A stretch of 64,000 bases of DNA, taken from contig JADWQD010000009.1 of NCBI GenBank assembly GCA_016110215.1, forward strand, positions 1,862,093-1,926,092, written 5' to 3'. The notes under the pieces were generated by a model. The model was not told the DNA's origin, ran no database searches, and saw only the letters and a program-made list of their open reading frames with translations. The position numbers and the translations under genes are program-made. The stretch's first letter is position 1; each line of letters begins with the position of its first letter. The DNA comes from Capronia americana (taxonomy: Eukaryota; Ascomycota; Eurotiomycetes; Chaetothyriales; Herpotrichiellaceae). Shown here one piece after another: positions 20,706-30,891 of the stretch.

Positions 20706-22322
20706 ATCAAAATGTGCCTCGTGGAGAGGGCTCCCGAAAGAGCCTTGTTCGCCGAACCCCGTGCTTTCGCTTCTGCATGACATCCAGGATTCGACACGTA
20801 TTAGCATCTAAAATTATTGACGGAGTTGCTGTGATCTTGAAGACCACGAGTTTCCACCACACTTACTCCGTACTAGTATGCTCAAACCAGATTGCCAAGG
20901 GATAACCACGGGCTGGATCTGGCTACGTAAGCGGATGTCCTTGTAAAATTTCTGACATCCTGCGGATTGCCGGAGTCATGTTTTAAAGACGACAGTGACA
21001 AGATGTGGCCCGGTGGCTGAAAAGTGAATCGGTGGAGATGGCGAGGATGATAAACAATCAATCCTAGGCCAGGCGCGCGCCCGGGCTCCTCACTTTGCTC
21101 CTCACCTTGTCCTCACTGGTACCCAGTGACGTGTCGTTGCGGTGGGGAAGGAGCAAGTCAAGAAGTCAAGTCACCTGCAGGCAGCAGCTCTTTCCAAGCC
21201 TCTTTTGGCCCTCCAAGCGGGGATTCTGAAGCTCAGCCAGCTCTTCGTCCTTTGTCGTTCAGCTCCACGACCTCCATATCACAAAGGGCAAACCGACTCT
21301 CGTCATATCGCACTGTCTACACAGGACGACATAGTGTCGGGCCGAAAACTGCCTTCCAAAGGATTCTCATCCACGCGGCAGAATCTCCGTCTCTCTGGAC
21401 CACGCTCTCGATTCTGCATGGCGTGCGCAATCGGCTTGTGTTCCTGACATTAGCCTGGCCAAGCTAACGCCTATCGAGAATCAATGGCGTGGCTGGCGTC
21501 CCGGACTCCTGCGTGCAGCCGTTCCCCTGCATTGCCGCCCCTGGCTGGCCGTTTCAGTGCCAAATCGTTGCCAATCTGGATGCTGACTGGCTTCGGATAT
21601 GCAAGGCCCTGCGACGGTAGCCTCGTTGTCAATCCACCTCTGAACCGGGGTCTATCCTCGCCTATCACTCCGCTTTCTCCTTTTTGGCATCCTCAGCCAG
21701 TCTCAGCCCGACCAGCACCAAGGATGGCCAAGTTTGCCCAGCTCCGGTCACAGGCCGGGTTACAACCGCTTCCATTACACGCTGTACACCAAGCATTGGG
21801 GCCTCTTTGGCTTGCAGTGGCCTTGAAATGACAACCTTCTTACAGGAAGACCGGCCGACCTGGACTGACAGGTACCAGGATCATCATCACACGAACGACC
21901 ACGATGAAACGTGCCAACCCATTTTGCTGTCCTGTTCACAATTCGTGCTCTTTGCCCCTCGATGGAGCTTCTCCATCCACTTGCTCTGCTGGCAGACGTA
22001 TAACTCTGAGGTTCTTGTCGTTTCATTTACATCCCCTTTCCCTTCCCTTTCCACCAGCTTTCCTCCCTTCTTGCTGAGCTCGCTGACACGTTTGTGCGAC
22101 ACATTGCACTTCGTCTTTCCTTCAACAAGGCTAGTCCTTCGTCCTCTCATTCGCAAAGAGCAGAGCTACGCTCCAGGTCACTCTTTGAGCCAACCAGGTC
22201 CTTCATTGATTGAATCCTGGTCCCAAATACCCCCAGGCGGGCTTATACATCCCATATACAGCTACCCCTTTCTGCAAGAAGCAATTGTGAAAGTCTATCT
22301 CCATCAACAGTCCCAATCCAAC
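20706..22322. other. Long upstream region of the GH128 gene
   Basis: No supported gene. From about 21940 to 22322 the sequence is strongly pyrimidine-rich, as in highly expressed fungal promoters and leaders. The frame of the downstream protein happens to stay open from 21684, but the translation is low-complexity and non-conserved in appearance, and the signal peptide begins at 22323, so I treat it as leader. Confidence 0.55.
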
Positions 22323-24014
22323 ATGGTCGCCAAACTCCTTTTAGTCGTCGGCCTTGCCACATCCGCTTTGGCACACCCCAACCACAAGAGGCACAATCGC
22401 TTCCACCATGGCACCGGAACCGGTAATGGTTGGGCAATGCCTACTGGTGCTACTTATCCCATCACCAATGGCACCGCACCGCACAATGGCACGGACTTTG
22501 GTGGTTCCCCCATTGAGTCCCCGTCATCTGTCGAAGCAACCTCTGTTCTACCCACGGCCACGGGCGTTTTCGTTGTCACTGTCAGCCCTGTCCCGGCTGA
22601 GTCCTCTTCCCCAGATACTGGCAAGGACTTCACCGGTGTGCCCACCGCAATTGCCATCCCATCCAACACCGAGGCTGCACCGGCGGGAGATTCGCCAGCG
22701 GGCTCACCAGCGCCAGCTCCAGCACCAGTACCGGGCTCAGACGAAGATTCATGCTCTATCCTGACGTCGACCATCACCTCTACATCTATTCAGTACGTAA
22801 CCGTCACAGCCAGCTCAGGAGAATCAGCCTCGGAAGTTGCTCCTACTGGCGGTGCCGGCGGATTCCCAGGTGCTCCTTCAGGCTCTGTTCCGTCTGAAGG
22901 GCCTGGAGGATTCTATGATGCTTCTTCATCATCAACCTCAACATCAGTCGTCGCTCCCAGCGGCGGTCCAGGCGAGTTCTTCCCTGCTCCGTCGAGCACG
23001 ACCTCGGCATCTTCTACCACACCCAGTGGTCTCGGTAGCCTTTCTTCCACATCGGATAGCATCTCCGCCGGTTCTCCCACTGCTGGAGAGTTCTTCCCCC
23101 ATCCTGGCCAGCAGACGTCGATCCCTGCCGTTGGCGGAAGCTCTTCCATGGCTTTCCCATCCTATGGCGGCGGCGCACCCTCGGTCATCCCAACAACCTT
23201 CGCAACCATCCCCAGCAGTGCGCCCTCTTCCAGCCCGGCTGCTAGTGCTTCTTCCGCATCACCTTCGTCGAGCCCTAGCTCGTCTCCCAGCACCGGGGGA
23301 TCGACCAGCGGCAAGAAGGGCCTTTCCTACAACACTGCCTCTTTGACCAACGCCTTCGCCGGTAAGGGTATCAGCTGGGCATACAACTGGGGTGCTTCGC
23401 CTGACGGTACAATCGTCTCCGGAGCCGAGTACGTTCCTATGTTCTGGGGCGCCAATTCAGTATCTGGATGGGCAAGTGCGGCGGCTGCTGCTATTGCCAG
23501 CGGATCTAAGCACGCATTGTCGTTGAACGAGCCGGATCTCAACTCTCAAGCGAACGTTGATCCTGACACTGCTGCCAAGCTGCACATTGCCAACATGAAC
23601 CCCCTCGCCGGTCAAGTCTCGATCGGATCTCCGGCTGTCACCAATGGCGCCGGTACCAATCCGCTCATGGGTATTGACTGGCTCAACGCTTTCTTCAAGT
23701 CTTGCGCCGGCCAATGCAAGGTCGACTTCGTTGCCTTCCACTGGTATGACTCAGCCAACAACTTCGGCTACTTCAAGAGCCATGTTCAGGACGTTATCAA
23801 TGCGGCTGCAGCCAACGGTGTCGGCAAGGTCTGGCTCACCGAGTTCGGTGCCTCGGGATCTGACAGTGATGTCGCTTCTTTCTTGGGGCAGGCCATTCCC
23901 TGGCTCGAGTCACAAACAGCCGTCGAACGTTACGCATACTTCATGTGCTCTGACGGCATCCTTATCGATAGTAACTCCATCTCCTCACCGGTCGGAGTAG
24001 CATACGCCTCATGA
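22323..24014 (+). CDS. Secreted GH128 endo-beta-1,3-glucanase (Asl1-like)
   Basis: Predicted 563-residue cell-wall protein. It opens with a signal peptide (MVAKLLLVVGLATSALA, cleavage before HPNHKR) and a KR site just after, suitable for Kex2 processing. A long Ser/Thr/Pro/Gly-rich linker (about 30-330) is probably heavily O-glycosylated and anchors or spaces the enzyme in the wall. The C-terminal 230 residues are the Asl1/GH128 barrel: ISWAYNWGAS, VPMFWG, acid/base Glu in SLNEPDLN (about E403), FVAFHWYD, and nucleophile Glu in WLTEFGASG (about E507). Relatives such as S. pombe Asl1 act on beta-1,3-glucan during wall remodelling. There is no C-terminal GPI signal. The start at 22323 is fixed by the signal peptide. 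Confidence 0.92.
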   Translation: MVAKLLLVVGLATSALAHPNHKRHNRFHHGTGTGNGWAMPTGATYPITNGTAPHNGTDFGGSPIESPSSVEATSVLPTATGVFVVTVSPVPAESSSPDTGKDFTGVPTAIAIPSNTEAAPAGDSPAGSPAPAPAPVPGSDEDSCSILTSTITSTSIQYVTVTASSGESASEVAPTGGAGGFPGAPSGSVPSEGPGGFYDASSSSTSTSVVAPSGGPGEFFPAPSSTTSASSTTPSGLGSLSSTSDSISAGSPTAGEFFPHPGQQTSIPAVGGSSSMAFPSYGGGAPSVIPTTFATIPSSAPSSSPAASASSASPSSSPSSSPSTGGSTSGKKGLSYNTASLTNAFAGKGISWAYNWGASPDGTIVSGAEYVPMFWGANSVSGWASAAAAAIASGSKHALSLNEPDLNSQANVDPDTAAKLHIANMNPLAGQVSIGSPAVTNGAGTNPLMGIDWLNAFFKSCAGQCKVDFVAFHWYDSANNFGYFKSHVQDVINAAAANGVGKVWLTEFGASGSDSDVASFLGQAIPWLESQTAVERYAYFMCSDGILIDSNSISSPVGVAYAS

Positions 24015-24333
24015 GGTGCTGGCTATTTTTTAGGGTATATCCAAGACCCGCCTGCTACCAGTTCTGGCGTCAAAACACCTTTGTTGTCGAAGAGGAGGAA
24101 AGATTTTTGGCAGACAATTCATGTATATTATTTTTGATTCATGTTGGATAACAACAAAGCGGGCATTTTGGCGTAGAGCTACGAAAATTTCGGGGGGTAG
24201 GACAATTTACCTACATGTTGTGCACAGCAAAGAGCCTCAAGTCTCAGGATATGGCTGTCATGATAACGATTCAGACAATAAAAATTATGCCGTATATGTC
24301 AGACTGTGCACTCTCTGGTCTTCTAATTTCCCG
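24015..24333. other. Short convergent intergenic region
   Basis: AT-rich 3' flank shared by the GH128 gene (plus) and the DUF3433 gene (minus); 319 bp. Nothing else seen. Confidence 0.5.
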
Positions 24334-27300
24334 TCAGTACCGGTCGCCATTCTCGAGCTCATCCAGGGACAACTCAGACTCCTTCTCTTTCTCCCGTCGA
24401 ACCACGTCTATCCCATATCTACGGCCATGATCGCTCTCCCACCATCCAAGCCTGAAGCTCCCATTATGCAGGGATCCCTTCCGCGCCAAATCTTTATCAT
24501 TCATGAACTCTGAACCATTCGGCAGCAACGGAACGCCTTCAATACTAGCGTCAGGATCACAGAACTTGCTCCCTGCCCACAGAGCCATGACGCCGGCGAT
24601 CGTGCATGGGTTATGCGGCAAGACCTTCCTGAGCGTCGACAGGCCCACGGCAAGCGTGCCACACACAAACATGAGCCCCAAGAGAATCTGTAACGTGATC
24701 TTCGAAGCGTTGTTCTGTCTAACTCGCCAGGTGCCATTATAATTCGTCAGGGTCCCGTTGAGGAGTGTCGCCTCCGATGCTAGAGTCGGGACGCGTAGGT
24801 TCGCGGAGATGGCCTGTGCCATGTATCTCCTGTAGAAGGCTTGAATGGCGGCCATGACTTCACCGGCATGTGATAAGTCTGCAAGCCATGCCTGCGGGAT
24901 GGGAGATTTCCCGAAGAGAACGGCCTGAAAAAAGCGATCGACAGTGCTGTCTCCCGTCCCGCTTGAATCGTACTCGGTCTGGTTGAAGAGTGAGAGTTCT
25001 CTGTCCATGTGCACTTGGATGCGGTACTGGAATGCAGTTTCGCCATCAGGTCCGCTGGGCAGGACTTTGATCTCGGATTCGTCAGGAATGGGCGGTGAGT
25101 CGAGGGATATGGACAAGTCGGACAGCACAAGAGCGACGTCCACGGGCAACTGCTCCATCTGTTGATAGCACATGAGCGCCGTTGCCTGGCTCCGCGATCT
25201 GTCATTTACATCAACAAAGCCGTACAGGAAGCCAAGCGAGGGACATCCAGCAGGATTGTCTTTCTGGGTGGATGGTGAGAGTTCGCCCTCACTCAGTTCG
25301 TGCACAGGGTCAAAGGGTCCAACGTGGAGATTCAGCACTTTAGCAACGTAACTTGAGTTTTGCGTGTAAGGAAACTGGAAACTTTGCTCAAACTCGATCG
25401 TCGTCAGATTCCCATCAGGCCCTCCAAGAAGACAGTCCTGCGGCAGCGGTGCTACCGCTCTGATGGTAGCGCCGGGTCCAACATTCGGATTGTACGATGT
25501 TGTCAGATTGAACTGAGACGCCCTGAGGGATGTACAATTGAGCGAAGCGCGGATAGAAGGTACCCGGACACTGATCGTACCGTTCACGTCGGCCGCAGCC
25601 TCAGTTTGATCCACGGCGTTTTGCAACCTAGGCAAAGCGAGCTCCTCATATGTGAAGCGAGGGTATGTGAGGTTCAAACTTTCGCTTAGACTGACCAACA
25701 CAGCTGCGCCGCTGTCGTTTAGTACACTGTTGCCCCACCTAGTCGTAAACGAGTCGGTCCTCAGTAGCTGCATTGTCGATGTGCTGGGGACGGGATCGAT
25801 CGTGTACAGCCCAGAGCTGATGATTGTTAAGACGCTGCCCAATAACGCGGCCGAGCCGGCGAAGAACGCCCCCCAATATCCGTTCCTGAAGGCCGTCCAA
25901 AGTGCATGAATAGGCATTGAGCCGAGCACAGATGCCACTCTTGGGGACTTAGAAGAGTGAGGCTTTATTTTCATAGCACTGTAAGGTGCGAGCATGGCGA
26001 TGGTGAAATCCAGGGAATCGAAGAGGCTGGCGACGAGAAGCATGACCAATGCTGGAAGATACCGAGTGAGTATTTTCGAGGACAAAGTTTCAGCGCCCGA
26101 TAGTACACCTATCCCAGAGTCACTGTCGGACTTGTGCTGCAGGACTTCGAGTGTAGTAATGATGCCTACCGGCATCCCCAGCGCTGCAAGGATAAAAGCA
26201 CGGTGAGCCGCAAGGGGCTTCCACCAACCAAACTCTGAATCACTGCCAGCATCAGGCAAACTGTCGACTGAACCATTCGCAGATAGAAGAAATTGCATGC
26301 CGCCGGTGTCGACTTGAGAAGGCCTCGTCGTCGTTGTGAAAGTAACTGTCCGTAAATTCGCTACCAGCTGATCCTCTGAGCACGCAGAACAGGCTTTCAA
26401 GACTGAATGCAACGCCTTGCTGTTTCTGAGAATGAGGGGGGCTGAGATAATGGACTGTGGGTCCCTGGGGACAGCATCTCTCACTCTTTTGAGGACAAGG
26501 AAGACAACAAGTATAGTCATGAGACCGAATCCTGCAATCATACACCACAAAGAAACGTCGTTCATCTGAAGACGTTCTTGGCTGTAGTATGCCTGCCCAG
26601 CAAGGGGAAGCTGAACATCTTGCATAAGGTTCTTCTTAACGATTTGTATGGCGACTTGGCGGAATACTGTTTCCGCAGCCGAAATCATTGTTGCTTCGTC
26701 AAGGAGAGCTTCATATCCGGCACCAGTAACCTGCCCGTCCATATTACCCGCGACCTGCGCCATCATCTTAAAAATCGTGTTCGGATACTCTTCGGCGTAG
26801 GCATTGTCCAAGACGTTTCCGAACATATCAGATGCCGCTGACAGTGATGCAGTAAACAACCTGCCAAGGTCAGAGTCGGTGAAGCCGTCCAGCTTATCGT
26901 TCAAAACCGCACCGTGACGAGCAATCGTGATCTTGGCCGGACTATGGGAGTAGTCGTACGTGACGTTAACCGTCTCCATGGAGTAACTTGATCTGCAAGC
27001 AATGCCCGTAAGTCCCATAACGGCCGTGGACCAGGATGATGCTTGCACGAAATCACCGACAATACTGGATTCATCGGAGCCTGCGAGTGTCTGGTTGTAC
27101 CGAATGTCGGCAAGAGTAAGTAGCTGCCAATTGTCCGCGGTCGCCGTGTCTGACTCATTGAAACAGTCAATACGCTGCAGTAGCGGGCTGAGCTGACGGG
27201 GTGGACATTTAAACCTCTGCGGGTTGAGGGCGTAGACAGGTATACCGTCTCCGTTTTGAAGAAGTTGACACTCGGGAAACAGAAGCTGAAGGTTGTCGGA

Positions 27301-28218
27301 GGGATGTTGATCTGTTGTGTTCGGTGGCTGGAGTTTCATGTTGATCGGCGCCGATTCGCAGTTAAAAGCTGGCACAAGAGCTTTCACACTTGCAGTGACT
27401 GTCTTCATTCCAGCCTTGTTGCTGTCGTAAGGCGGAGCAAAGGTCTCGTATGCCAAGGTATCAGTTGTTCCTTCAGGAGAAGCCAGACCAGCTGCAAGGA
27501 TGCCGTATGCCGTATAAACCAGTGAAGAATCATTCAATGTAAGAAACGACGATGCATTGAAGGTTGACCCATTGAAGCCGCTTGTCTGAATGAGACCAAG
27601 ATCGGATTGGTGGATAAGAGTAGGGGACAGTACGAAAAGACCGGTCGAAATCAAAGTAATCACTTTCAACAAGATGAAACCTGTGATTCCAGCCGTCACA
27701 ATGAAATGTCTGTTTTTCATGGATGTCCAGAGGCTTGAGGTTTGCATTGGGGAGATGTAGTCCAGAAGAATATTCTGCGAGGCTTGTCCCGGTTCCTTGT
27801 ACAGCACAGCCCACGGTGCGATAGTCTTGCATTGAAAGTCAACTTGACGCCAGAAAGCGACGATAATGACGAGCACTGCTGTTGGTCCGTACGTCCAGGT
27901 GTAGTGATTTCCAGTGACCAGAGTGAAGCCGTCATCCCGTACATTATACATCCACAAAAGCAAAAGAGCAATGGCAAGCCCGACAAAGGTTGTCCCAATT
28001 CCCGTCAACGTGAAGCTAGAGAGCCACCGAGAATTCCACATGGCAGGGCTGTTGCAATCATAGATTTTCTGTCTGCTGATATTTTTGTCAACTTCGACAG
28101 TTCCAACGGGCAGTTCATCCTTTTCCTTTACCCAGCTGATCATTCTGTAGCCTTGTCTAAACACAGATCGTGTTTTGGGATGGGTGCAGCACTCAGATAG
28201 TGTCGTGCTCGGTAACAC
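24334..28218 (-). CDS. Large DUF3433 multi-pass membrane protein
   Basis: Predicted 1294-residue protein in one uninterrupted exon, a member of the fungal DUF3433 family of unknown function. It is built from two similar halves. Each starts with a W/R-rich segment and hydrophobic helices (first MWNSRWLSSF, second FGWWKPLAAHRAF), then a Y/L-D element (LLDYISPM versus SLFDSLDF), then a W-x4-hydrophobic helix and a long N-glycosylation-rich extracellular-like domain with scattered cysteines. Each half closes with a strong helix (LMTILVVFLVL; ILLGLMFVCGTLAVGL). The C-terminal tail is polar. This suggests an internal duplication and a large surface-exposed portion at the plasma membrane. M at 28143 (MISWVKEK) is an alternative start. 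A second large orphan membrane gene (37936-39930) lies 10 kb away. Confidence 0.8.
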   Translation of the reverse strand: MLPSTTLSECCTHPKTRSVFRQGYRMISWVKEKDELPVGTVEVDKNISRQKIYDCNSPAMWNSRWLSSFTLTGIGTTFVGLAIALLLLWMYNVRDDGFTLVTGNHYTWTYGPTAVLVIIVAFWRQVDFQCKTIAPWAVLYKEPGQASQNILLDYISPMQTSSLWTSMKNRHFIVTAGITGFILLKVITLISTGLFVLSPTLIHQSDLGLIQTSGFNGSTFNASSFLTLNDSSLVYTAYGILAAGLASPEGTTDTLAYETFAPPYDSNKAGMKTVTASVKALVPAFNCESAPINMKLQPPNTTDQHPSDNLQLLFPECQLLQNGDGIPVYALNPQRFKCPPRQLSPLLQRIDCFNESDTATADNWQLLTLADIRYNQTLAGSDESSIVGDFVQASSWSTAVMGLTGIACRSSYSMETVNVTYDYSHSPAKITIARHGAVLNDKLDGFTDSDLGRLFTASLSAASDMFGNVLDNAYAEEYPNTIFKMMAQVAGNMDGQVTGAGYEALLDEATMISAAETVFRQVAIQIVKKNLMQDVQLPLAGQAYYSQERLQMNDVSLWCMIAGFGLMTILVVFLVLKRVRDAVPRDPQSIISAPLILRNSKALHSVLKACSACSEDQLVANLRTVTFTTTTRPSQVDTGGMQFLLSANGSVDSLPDAGSDSEFGWWKPLAAHRAFILAALGMPVGIITTLEVLQHKSDSDSGIGVLSGAETLSSKILTRYLPALVMLLVASLFDSLDFTIAMLAPYSAMKIKPHSSKSPRVASVLGSMPIHALWTAFRNGYWGAFFAGSAALLGSVLTIISSGLYTIDPVPSTSTMQLLRTDSFTTRWGNSVLNDSGAAVLVSLSESLNLTYPRFTYEELALPRLQNAVDQTEAAADVNGTISVRVPSIRASLNCTSLRASQFNLTTSYNPNVGPGATIRAVAPLPQDCLLGGPDGNLTTIEFEQSFQFPYTQNSSYVAKVLNLHVGPFDPVHELSEGELSPSTQKDNPAGCPSLGFLYGFVDVNDRSRSQATALMCYQQMEQLPVDVALVLSDLSISLDSPPIPDESEIKVLPSGPDGETAFQYRIQVHMDRELSLFNQTEYDSSGTGDSTVDRFFQAVLFGKSPIPQAWLADLSHAGEVMAAIQAFYRRYMAQAISANLRVPTLASEATLLNGTLTNYNGTWRVRQNNASKITLQILLGLMFVCGTLAVGLSTLRKVLPHNPCTIAGVMALWAGSKFCDPDASIEGVPLLPNGSEFMNDKDLARKGSLHNGSFRLGWWESDHGRRYGIDVVRREKEKESELSLDELENGDRY

Positions 28219-29283
28219 AGCGTTCCCGCGAAATATGAATGGAAATATGAATGTCAGGAACGCGCAAGATGGAAAATCTGCTGCAGAGAGGACTGTTGCA
28301 TCGCAGGCGGGACCGACCTGTTATGTGGCGTCTGCGAAAACTGTGAAACACATTCTGATCTTGAGGTGGTAGGCAAAAGCCGACCTCATGGCCATATCCA
28401 ATGACCAGGCCGGCGCTTCGCTGTCGGCAAGCTTCAACATTGCTTGAGAAGGATGGATTAGGCGTTGCCAACAATGACTTCGACAGCACCAAAAACCCGT
28501 TGCACAAGAGTGCGAGACCCCGTGTCGTTGACAATCCGAAGAGTATTCGCAACATCCAACGTGAAAACGCCAAGATGTAGCCGTAAGGAGCATGCGTGCT
28601 TCAGTCATCTCAGATCCAGTTCAACAGCAAAAGCACGTTGCCTCGCAAAGAATCCCAATTCGGCTTGATGCTGTTCCAAATTAATTCTTTGCTGGCGCTT
28701 GCTGAAACTTGGCGGTGTCACAGAATGGTGGAGCGCCTCATATTTCGGTCTAGGCTCTTCATTGGCTTGACTGTTCAGACTTACATCAGGCCTGAATGAA
28801 CGCCAGCTTGAATACAAGAGCAAACTATCAAGCTCCTGCCTTCGAAACGATCTATCTGCACCTTGATAGACAGCCAGCCTGGAATTCGCTCCCCTCCTGA
28901 ACATGGCGAGGTTTTCGGATAACGACTTTGCGGTACCTCAAGTCGTGCGTGTCTTGCTTTTTGAGTCACTATTCAGTTGATATGCGGATTCGTGAAAGAG
29001 GGTTGCTGCGAGTCCTCAGCCTTTGTTCCAGCGTCTTCGGAGCGGGGTAGGACATGCGCGGTTTCAAGGATACATGGCAACATTTAATCAGACCATTGGC
29101 ACGCCGCATGTCCCTTGGTACGTGATTGAACTCCAGGCCCAAAGTTGCATCGCGAACATGGACACATCGTTAACACATATCATTAGCTTGGGAGAGCCGA
29201 GGTTCCCGCAATGACATGCAGCGAAGAGTGGTGTATTCCAGGGGTGTTTGGTACGGAGGCGGCCAATGTGGCAGTACAGCCGT
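28219..29283. other. Intergenic: promoter of the DUF3433 gene
   Basis: Both flanking genes are on the minus strand. Short open frames on both strands (28193-28573, 28605-28904) show no domain and no consistent splicing. I see no RNA gene or repeat. Confidence 0.5.
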
Positions 29284-30621
29284 TTAGCTGCTAGCCTTCT
29301 TCAACCCCTGCTCCGCAGTCTCAATTAATGGCAAGAGATTATGCTCTCTCAAGGTCGGCAGCAGATTCAAGAAGGCCTCTTTCGCTTTCGCCTTCTCGCC
29401 GATGTCAACTAGCAAATCAGCTCGTGTCATCCGTGCAGACAGAGAAGCTGCAGCGCAGATTTCGTCTCTGTCCTCAGACTTGACTGCATCGCCGGTCGCG
29501 ATGGCTTGATCTGCCCATCTCAATGCCGCACGTCTGGCTGCGGCCAGAGAGTCCTTCGTTGCGGGCTTCCCGTTGATGACGGGCTTCGGCTTCTTCAACG
29601 CCATGTCCATGGCGGAAGCGATGTTGCTAAGGACTTGAGCTTCCTTGCAGGATCGAGTGCCATTGCATGACGCTCTAAGCGGTTGGAGAGTGAGCATATA
29701 TAGTTGCACGGCGTTTTCCTCCTCGCCCGACGTAGCGTATAGGTCGCCCATTTGAGACAGCATAGCGGCAATTTCGCCAGTTGTCAGCCCAGCTCCATTG
29801 TCGTCCGTCAGGCCTTGTTGTGGGTTTTTCGTCTCCTTGACCACCATGCCCACTGCGTCAGACAATACCTGCTTCGCCATGGAAGGGTTCTGGAGATAGT
29901 CGCTTTCATAGAGAGAAGATATCTTGGTCTTCAGATTCACGATGCCTTTGATCATATTCGCCCGGAAGTTGGCAGCCTCAGGACTCGACTGGAGAGAAGT
30001 ATCAGTTCTTAGAGAATGCGCTTGGTCGAGTTCGTCCAGCTTCTGTTGCAAGTCGCTGATGATGCCGTCCAAGATCTCGATAGCTGCCTTGGCATGTCCA
30101 AACTCCTCGAGCATCTGTGCGAAACGGACTCGAATGCCCACGGTCTCCTTGCTGTAGGGATCCATGCCCACCTCTTCTGCCTTTTTGATCGCCTGCATGA
30201 AGTATTTCGATGCCGTTTCGGGGTCCGGGGAGATATGTGTATAGTGCAGTGCTAGCCGAAGCTGGTCCTCGACTGCGGGAGGATATGCCGATGTCCCTTT
30301 CTTCTCTCGGCGCCATTGGTCGTAGGCCAAGACTAGGAGCAATACCACACCCGCAGTAGAGGCGTAAAGCATAAAAGGGAAGAGGATTGGATGCTCGAGC
30401 CGGGCGTCGATGACAGCTTGTTCGAATCGGTTCGGCGGGCGGGCGTATTTCCTGGCGTTCCGTGTCTGGATCCGAGCGTTAAGTGTAGGCATGCCTTGAA
30501 TCTGAGGTCGGTTCTTCGGGAAGCTGTGGAAGCCATTGACAAAAGCTCTCGATGAGCTCGCTCGTGTAGGCTTGAAGCTGCGCAGAAACAGCATTGTGGG
30601 CGCACTGAACTTGGTTGCCAT
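29284..30621 (-). CDS. Mitochondrial inner-membrane TPR protein, Mgr3-like
   Basis: Predicted 445-residue protein in a single exon. The first 75 residues are rich in R, S and F without acids (an import presequence). One transmembrane helix follows (about 78-100, LFPFMLYASTAGVVLLLVLAY), then a soluble domain of helical repeats of TPR type: SPDPETASKYFMQAIKKAEEVG, VRFAQMLEEFGHAKAAIEIL, GDLYATSGEEENAVQLYMLTL, with the G-Y/A spacing of TPRs. This is the layout of yeast Mgr3, which with Mgr1 adapts substrates to the i-AAA protease Yme1. An ATG at 30681 would add 20 residues; 30621 gives a better presequence. The assignment to Mgr3 rests on layout and remembered similarity, so a different mitochondrial TPR protein remains possible. 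Divergent from the HMCES gene with 270 bp between starts. Confidence 0.65.
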   Translation of the reverse strand: MATKFSAPTMLFLRSFKPTRASSSRAFVNGFHSFPKNRPQIQGMPTLNARIQTRNARKYARPPNRFEQAVIDARLEHPILFPFMLYASTAGVVLLLVLAYDQWRREKKGTSAYPPAVEDQLRLALHYTHISPDPETASKYFMQAIKKAEEVGMDPYSKETVGIRVRFAQMLEEFGHAKAAIEILDGIISDLQQKLDELDQAHSLRTDTSLQSSPEAANFRANMIKGIVNLKTKISSLYESDYLQNPSMAKQVLSDAVGMVVKETKNPQQGLTDDNGAGLTTGEIAAMLSQMGDLYATSGEEENAVQLYMLTLQPLRASCNGTRSCKEAQVLSNIASAMDMALKKPKPVINGKPATKDSLAAARRAALRWADQAIATGDAVKSEDRDEICAAASLSARMTRADLLVDIGEKAKAKEAFLNLLPTLREHNLLPLIETAEQGLKKASS

Positions 30622-30891
30622 GGTCAAGCAGTGCATATGCCAACCTCGCAAATGTTTAAAGTTGGTCAAGACCGAATGCACAGTAAGGGAGGTACTCGCG
30701 AGGCAAAATGCATCTTGAACGCGAAAAGTAAAAGTTCGACCCCGGATTTCTTGGGCGCGTCGACGTCATCGATCTGATTCGCGATGCCCGCGCCCAGGCG
30801 GGATCGTATCCCCTCCGTATTTGCCTCAACCACAGTAGGTAATTGCAGACCAGCTTGTCGCCCTCTACGACGTTGCTCGCTCTTCGCAATC
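30622..30891. promoter_or_regulatory. Shared promoter of Mgr3-like and HMCES genes
   Basis: 270 bp separate two divergent start codons, so both core promoters must lie here or overlap the leaders. No TATA box is obvious. This is inferred from gene layout only. Confidence 0.5.

Noticed and set aside
21684..22322. N-terminal extension making the GH128 protein 776 residues
   Set aside because: It would bury the signal peptide internally; the extension is low-complexity and pyrimidine-driven.
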